Shown one piece after another: positions 60,064 through 64,000 of a DNA stretch of 64,000 bases. The stretch comes from Oenococcus oeni DSM 20252 = AWRIB129. GTDB taxonomy: Bacteria > Bacillota > Bacilli > Lactobacillales > Lactobacillaceae. Location of the stretch: contig NZ_AQVA01000005.1 of assembly GCF_000372485.1 (NCBI RefSeq), positions 1-64,000 of the forward strand, given 5' to 3'. Each line of letters begins with the position of its first letter. The first letter of the stretch is position 1. The position numbers were made by a program, and so were the translations under genes. The notes below the pieces were generated by a model. The model had not been told where the DNA came from. It was given only the letters and a program-made list of their open reading frames with translations, and made no database searches.

Positions 60064-60092
60064 AAAAAAGGCCTGCGTGTATTCTGCAGACC
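60064..60092 (-). terminator. Terminator after ldhD
   Basis: GGTCTGC and GCAGGCC on the minus strand form a 7-bp stem (one G-T pair) with a 9-base loop, followed by TTTTTT. It lies 28 bases after the ldhD stop codon and ends that transcript before the cydD start. Confidence 0.8.
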
Positions 60093-60120
60093 CTAAAAAA
60101 CATTTTAAACTTTTGATATT

Positions 60121-61146
<1,026 letters not shown>

Positions 61147-61229
61147 TTATATACAAAAATTCACAAAGCTCTTATCGTAGATTTCATCAAATTAAATTAA
61201 TTATATGTATCCTCAAGAAAAAACAAAAA

Positions 61230-62123
61230 TCAACCTAAAAATTGGTTCTTGTAGTTACTCCGGAGAAAAGAATTTATCTCTTTAAGCATTCTTTTTGTCG
61301 ACGGTGCCTGAGCGAGGTTTTTATTGGTTACTAAGCAAATTGTCCGGGCGAAATTTTTATCGAAAGGATAAATATGAACATTACCGGATAACTTTTTTAA
61401 GGCTAATTCCGGTAGTATTCCCAAACCCAAACCACTTTCGACCATCGATAGAATTGACTGATCGTCAATTGAATAAGTTAACGAATTCGGCGTGACGTTA
61501 TACTGATCGAGAGCTTTTTTAGTATCGCGATCATAATCTATTTGTTGGAGAATAAAACGACGACGGCCGATGTCCTGGTTTGTTACATTCATCTTGTCTT
61601 TTGGAACAAAATCAGATGGCGCAACACAGTATATTCGATCTTTAATCAAGGGTTCGACTAAAAGTTTATCGTCGACCGGCAAAGAACTAAAACCAATATC
61701 AATCGATCCGTTTGAAACACCATCGGCAATCTGATTGAAATTCCCCTGGAAAACAGTCACCTCGACTTGTGGATATTGATTTTTAAAGCGCCTGATAATT
61801 GTCGGCAGCCAATTGATGCAAACACTGCTAAAGGCTCCAATCCGAATTCTTCCGCTATTCAATCCCTTTATACTGGCAGAAACCTGATAAAGTTCTTCCT
61901 CAGTATTTAAAATAGCTTGAATCACCGGCAGAACCGTTTTCCCGTCGTTGGTTAATTCAACTCCGCTATGGTTTCTTAAAAACAAAGGGAAACCCAATTC
62001 GTTTTCCAATTGGCTAATTGAATGACTGACAGCACTGGGAGTTACGTTTAATGATTCGGCTGCATGAAAAAAAGTCTTTTTTTCGACAACTGCCGCAAAA
62101 ACCCGGTAAGAAAAATTAACCAT
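61230..62123 (-). CDS. LysR-family transcriptional regulator
   Basis: This 297-residue protein has the N-terminal LysR helix-turn-helix (FHAAESLNVTPSAVSHSISQLENELGFPLFLRN) and the periplasmic-binding-like effector domain. The ATG at 62123 follows an AAGGG site; the ATG at 62129 is in frame but overlaps that site. It is divergent from an aminotransferase gene, and a perfect 13-bp inverted repeat lies between them. The usual LysR pattern would be control of the neighbouring gene, with an amino acid or keto acid as effector. Confidence 0.88.
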   Translation of the reverse strand: MVNFSYRVFAAVVEKKTFFHAAESLNVTPSAVSHSISQLENELGFPLFLRNHSGVELTNDGKTVLPVIQAILNTEEELYQVSASIKGLNSGRIRIGAFSSVCINWLPTIIRRFKNQYPQVEVTVFQGNFNQIADGVSNGSIDIGFSSLPVDDKLLVEPLIKDRIYCVAPSDFVPKDKMNVTNQDIGRRRFILQQIDYDRDTKKALDQYNVTPNSLTYSIDDQSILSMVESGLGLGILPELALKKLSGNVHIYPFDKNFARTICLVTNKNLAQAPSTKRMLKEINSFLRSNYKNQFLG

Positions 62124-62176
62124 AATCATCCCTTTTAAAATTTTAGGTGAATAAAATTCATCAATATATGAAAAAG

Positions 62177-62244
62177 TTGAATTTTACTTATCTATGATCC
62201 GAGCATAACATTAAAAGAGAAAAGTATAAAGAAGTAAAATTCAA
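62177..62244. promoter_or_regulatory. Candidate LysR operator: 13-bp inverted repeat
   Basis: TTGAATTTTACTT (62177-62189) and AAGTAAAATTCAA (62232-62244) are exact inverted copies 42 bases apart in the divergent promoter region. LysR tetramers bind two half-site pairs at about this spacing with a DNA bend. Arms of this size are unlikely by chance even in AT-rich DNA. Confidence 0.6.
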
Positions 62245-62274
62245 ATACTTTTATTCTTATCGAGGTGAAAAAAT

Positions 62275-63492
62275 ATGAATCGTTTGGCAAGCAGAATAGA
62301 AAGAACGTCAAATAGCGGATTAGACAAACTTTTTGCCGCAAAAAAGGAAAATCAGATTGTTTTTTCGGCCGGTTATCCCGACCACAAACTTTTTCCGGAA
62401 CAGGAATTGGGGCAGGCTGCAAAAGAGGTTTTTGAAAAAAACCAATTGAAACTGCTCCAATATAATACCAGTGTCGGATTACCGGAATTGCGACAAAAAT
62501 TAGTAAAAAAAATGGCCTGGCACGACAAAATCAAAACCGACAATGACCATGTAATGTTGACTCAAGGGGCTCAACAGGGAATCGATTTGACGGCTCGCTT
62601 GATGTTAAACAAAGACGATGGTTTAGTAGTTGAGGGACCGACCTATATTGGTGCCTTGGCGGCCTTTCAAGCCTATGAACCGACTTTTTACGAAATACCG
62701 ATCAAAGAAGACGGTATGGACGTTAATTTCCTGGAAGATACTTTAAAAACGCATGCCGTAAAGATGATTTATACAGTTCCGGATTTTCAAAATCCGACCG
62801 GCGCGGTAATGTCGTTGGAAAAACGCCGGCAAATAATCGAACTGGCAAACAAATATAATGTTGTAATCCTCGAAGACGGTACTTACCGTGATTTACGTTA
62901 TAGTGGTCAAAATTTGCCAACGATTAAGTCTTTGGACAGCGAAGGAAGAGTCATCTACGTTAGCAGTTTTTCAAAGATCCTCGCTCCTGGATTGCGTCTA
63001 GGATGGTTGACGGCCGAAGATAAACTCTTTAAAGCCCTGATTGGCCTAAAAAGCGGAGCCGATATTGAATCGAGTAATTTAACAATGTCGATTGTCAATA
63101 CTTACCTGGACGACAACAGCTTGGAGAATCATATCGCTTTGATCTGCAACTGTTATCGCCAAAAGAAAGATGCCATGCTGTCGGCTATGCGGAAAAATAT
63201 GCCAAGTATCGCTCAATTTACTAATCCTCAAGGTGGATTCTTTATCTGGCTGACAATGCCAAAAAACTTCAATATGGATAAATTTGTCAATCAGCAGCAG
63301 CTATCAAAATCTGGCGTTCTAATTACATCGTCAACTAATCTTTATCCTTCCGGAAATATTAAAAATGGTGCCAGAATCAATTTCACAGGTGAATCGCTGG
63401 CAAATATCGAAGTCGGTATCAAGAAGTTGGGGCAAGCATTGAGTGCAGCCTGGGATGAACAAATCAAAAACAAAATCATTCAGGTTGGTTAA
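62275..63492 (+). CDS. PLP-dependent class I/II aminotransferase (MocR/Aro8-like domain)
   Basis: This 405-residue fold-type I aminotransferase has the pattern MLTQGAQQGIDLTARLML, VPDFQNPTGAVMSLEKR, a YVSSFSKILAPGLRLGW lysine segment that holds the PLP (SSFSK), and a final RINFTGE arginine. It resembles 2-aminoadipate or aromatic aminotransferases of lactic acid bacteria. The amino donor and acceptor are unknown. A GAGGTGA site precedes the ATG. It diverges from a LysR regulator with which it shares an operator region. Confidence 0.9.
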   Translation: MNRLASRIERTSNSGLDKLFAAKKENQIVFSAGYPDHKLFPEQELGQAAKEVFEKNQLKLLQYNTSVGLPELRQKLVKKMAWHDKIKTDNDHVMLTQGAQQGIDLTARLMLNKDDGLVVEGPTYIGALAAFQAYEPTFYEIPIKEDGMDVNFLEDTLKTHAVKMIYTVPDFQNPTGAVMSLEKRRQIIELANKYNVVILEDGTYRDLRYSGQNLPTIKSLDSEGRVIYVSSFSKILAPGLRLGWLTAEDKLFKALIGLKSGADIESSNLTMSIVNTYLDDNSLENHIALICNCYRQKKDAMLSAMRKNMPSIAQFTNPQGGFFIWLTMPKNFNMDKFVNQQQLSKSGVLITSSTNLYPSGNIKNGARINFTGESLANIEVGIKKLGQALSAAWDEQIKNKIIQVG

Positions 63493-63826
63493 CCAAGTGA
63501 ACAGAAAACTTTTAAAAAATTAAAAAAAGCCGGTCCGATTAAAGGCCGACTTTTATTTATATAGTTTGAAAGCTACTATGTGAATGATTATTTAAATATG
63601 AACTAAAAGATTTTGGCGGTCGGTACTTATTAAAAGTACCTTGTAAAAAATTATGATACTTTTAATTGAAAACAAATAATTTACTTTAACTTTTATACCG
63701 TGCCTACTTAATCGAGCGATCCTGACTATAGAACTTGACATAAAGCAATCAGATCAAGCGGAATTATCTTGTCTGTATATTGCTATTGCTCAATTTTTTA
63801 ATTAACAATCGGATGATCCTTGGCCC
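63493..63826. other. Intergenic region after the aminotransferase gene
   Basis: It contains a stem-loop with one mismatch (AAAGCCGG with CCGACTTT, about 63527-63553) that probably ends the aminotransferase mRNA. A second small hairpin GGTACTT/AAGTACC lies at 63622-63640. No gene was recognised. Confidence 0.5.
63527..63553 (+). terminator. Weak terminator after the aminotransferase gene
   Basis: AAAG-C-CGG ... CCG-A-CTTTT stem with one mismatch and a following TTATTTAT. It fits the end of the plus-strand unit. Confidence 0.5.
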
Positions 63827-64000
63827 TTATCTCAGGGGCGCTCTATAACCGGCTTTCACAGCATCGGAAACAGTCTTAAACCATTGGACAACATTCTTGG
63901 TGCGATTATAATAAGTGCTGCCTGGAACATGATAAATATGATCGACAGATCCTTTAATCAGACCATTCCCATTGGCATCAACGTATTCTTGTTCGCCGGT
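63827..64000 (-). CDS. C-terminal part of a protein with a Sunset-type domain (runs off the right edge)
   Basis: The last 57 residues on the minus strand read TGEQEYVDANGNGLIKGSVDHIYHVPGSTYYNRTKNVVQWFKTVSDAVKAGYRAPLR and then a TAA (63827-63829). The signature GLIKGS...IYHVPGSxYYxRT...WFKTxxxAxxAGYRAP matches the Sunset domain found at the end of nucleases and secreted proteins of Gram-positive bacteria. The rest of the gene lies outside the window, so the function is open. It is transcribed toward the intergenic region. Confidence 0.75.
   Translation of the reverse strand, partial: TGEQEYVDANGNGLIKGSVDHIYHVPGSTYYNRTKNVVQWFKTVSDAVKAGYRAPLR

Noticed and set aside
63622-63640. GGTACTT/AAGTACC hairpin near the right end
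   Set aside because: A 7-bp stem without T tract or neighbouring gene signal; not assigned.

Overview
The window looks like a chromosomal segment of a lactic acid bacterium of the genus Oenococcus, most likely O. oeni. The reasons are an AT-rich Gram-positive gene style with strong GGAGG ribosome sites, a complete citrate-fermentation cluster in the Oenococcus/Leuconostoc order (citR divergent from mae-maeP-citCDEF-citX-citG), a D-lactate dehydrogenase, a mannose-type PTS, and the tail of an ISL3/IS1165-type insertion sequence at the left edge. This is inference from gene content; no database was searched.

Layout. 1-260: right end of an ISL3-like element. 0.4-4.7 kb (minus): corA, manO, and the mannose/glucose PTS manL-manM-manN. 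5.3-6 kb: an ion-channel-like protein. 6-9.6 kb (minus): pepC and thrS behind a T-box leader. 9.9-10.4 kb: a flavodoxin with a perfect cre site. 10.4-20 kb (minus): a compact RNase III/SMC/signal-recognition operon (rnc-smc-ftsY-ylxM-ffh-mutS2). 20-26.4 kb (minus): fakA/asp23, recG-plsX-acpP and rpmB. 26.7-28.7 kb: tRNA-Leu(UAG), a brnQ gene behind a leader-peptide attenuator, and tRNA-Thr with anticodon AGU. 28.8-34.9 kb (minus): a ComA-like protein, serS, a MacB-like ABC transporter, a deoxynucleoside kinase and a PAP2-like membrane protein. 35-36.3 kb: an LCP-family cell-wall ligase. 36.3-41.8 kb (minus): rimP-nusA-ylxR-ylxQ-infB-rbfA. 41.8-47.3 kb (minus): pcrA-ligA-camS. 47.3-55.9 kb: the citrate cluster. 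55.9-60 kb (minus): a CydDC-type ABC pair and a small GH73 glucosaminidase. 60.1-61.1 kb: ldhD. 61.2-63.5 kb: a divergent LysR regulator/aminotransferase pair. 63.8-64 kb: the C-terminus of a further gene.

How they work together. Citrate enters the cell (possibly through MaeP), is split by citrate lyase (CitDEF, matured by CitC, CitX and CitG) to acetate and oxaloacetate, and malic enzyme can decarboxylate C4 acids to pyruvate. Pyruvate can then be reduced by LdhD. Sugar uptake by the Man PTS and carbon-catabolite control (cre sites at 5164 and 9913) complete the central-carbon theme. The remaining genes are translation, secretion and DNA-repair housekeeping.

The most interesting regulatory items are a branched-chain amino-acid leader peptide with mutually exclusive hairpins before brnQ, a tRNA-Thr with A at position 34, a promoter-terminator-gene layout before rimP-nusA, a putative plus-strand small RNA upstream of tRNA-Leu, and several genes whose -10 hexamer lies 6-7 bases before a start codon that has no ribosome site (recG, serS, pcrA, citR).
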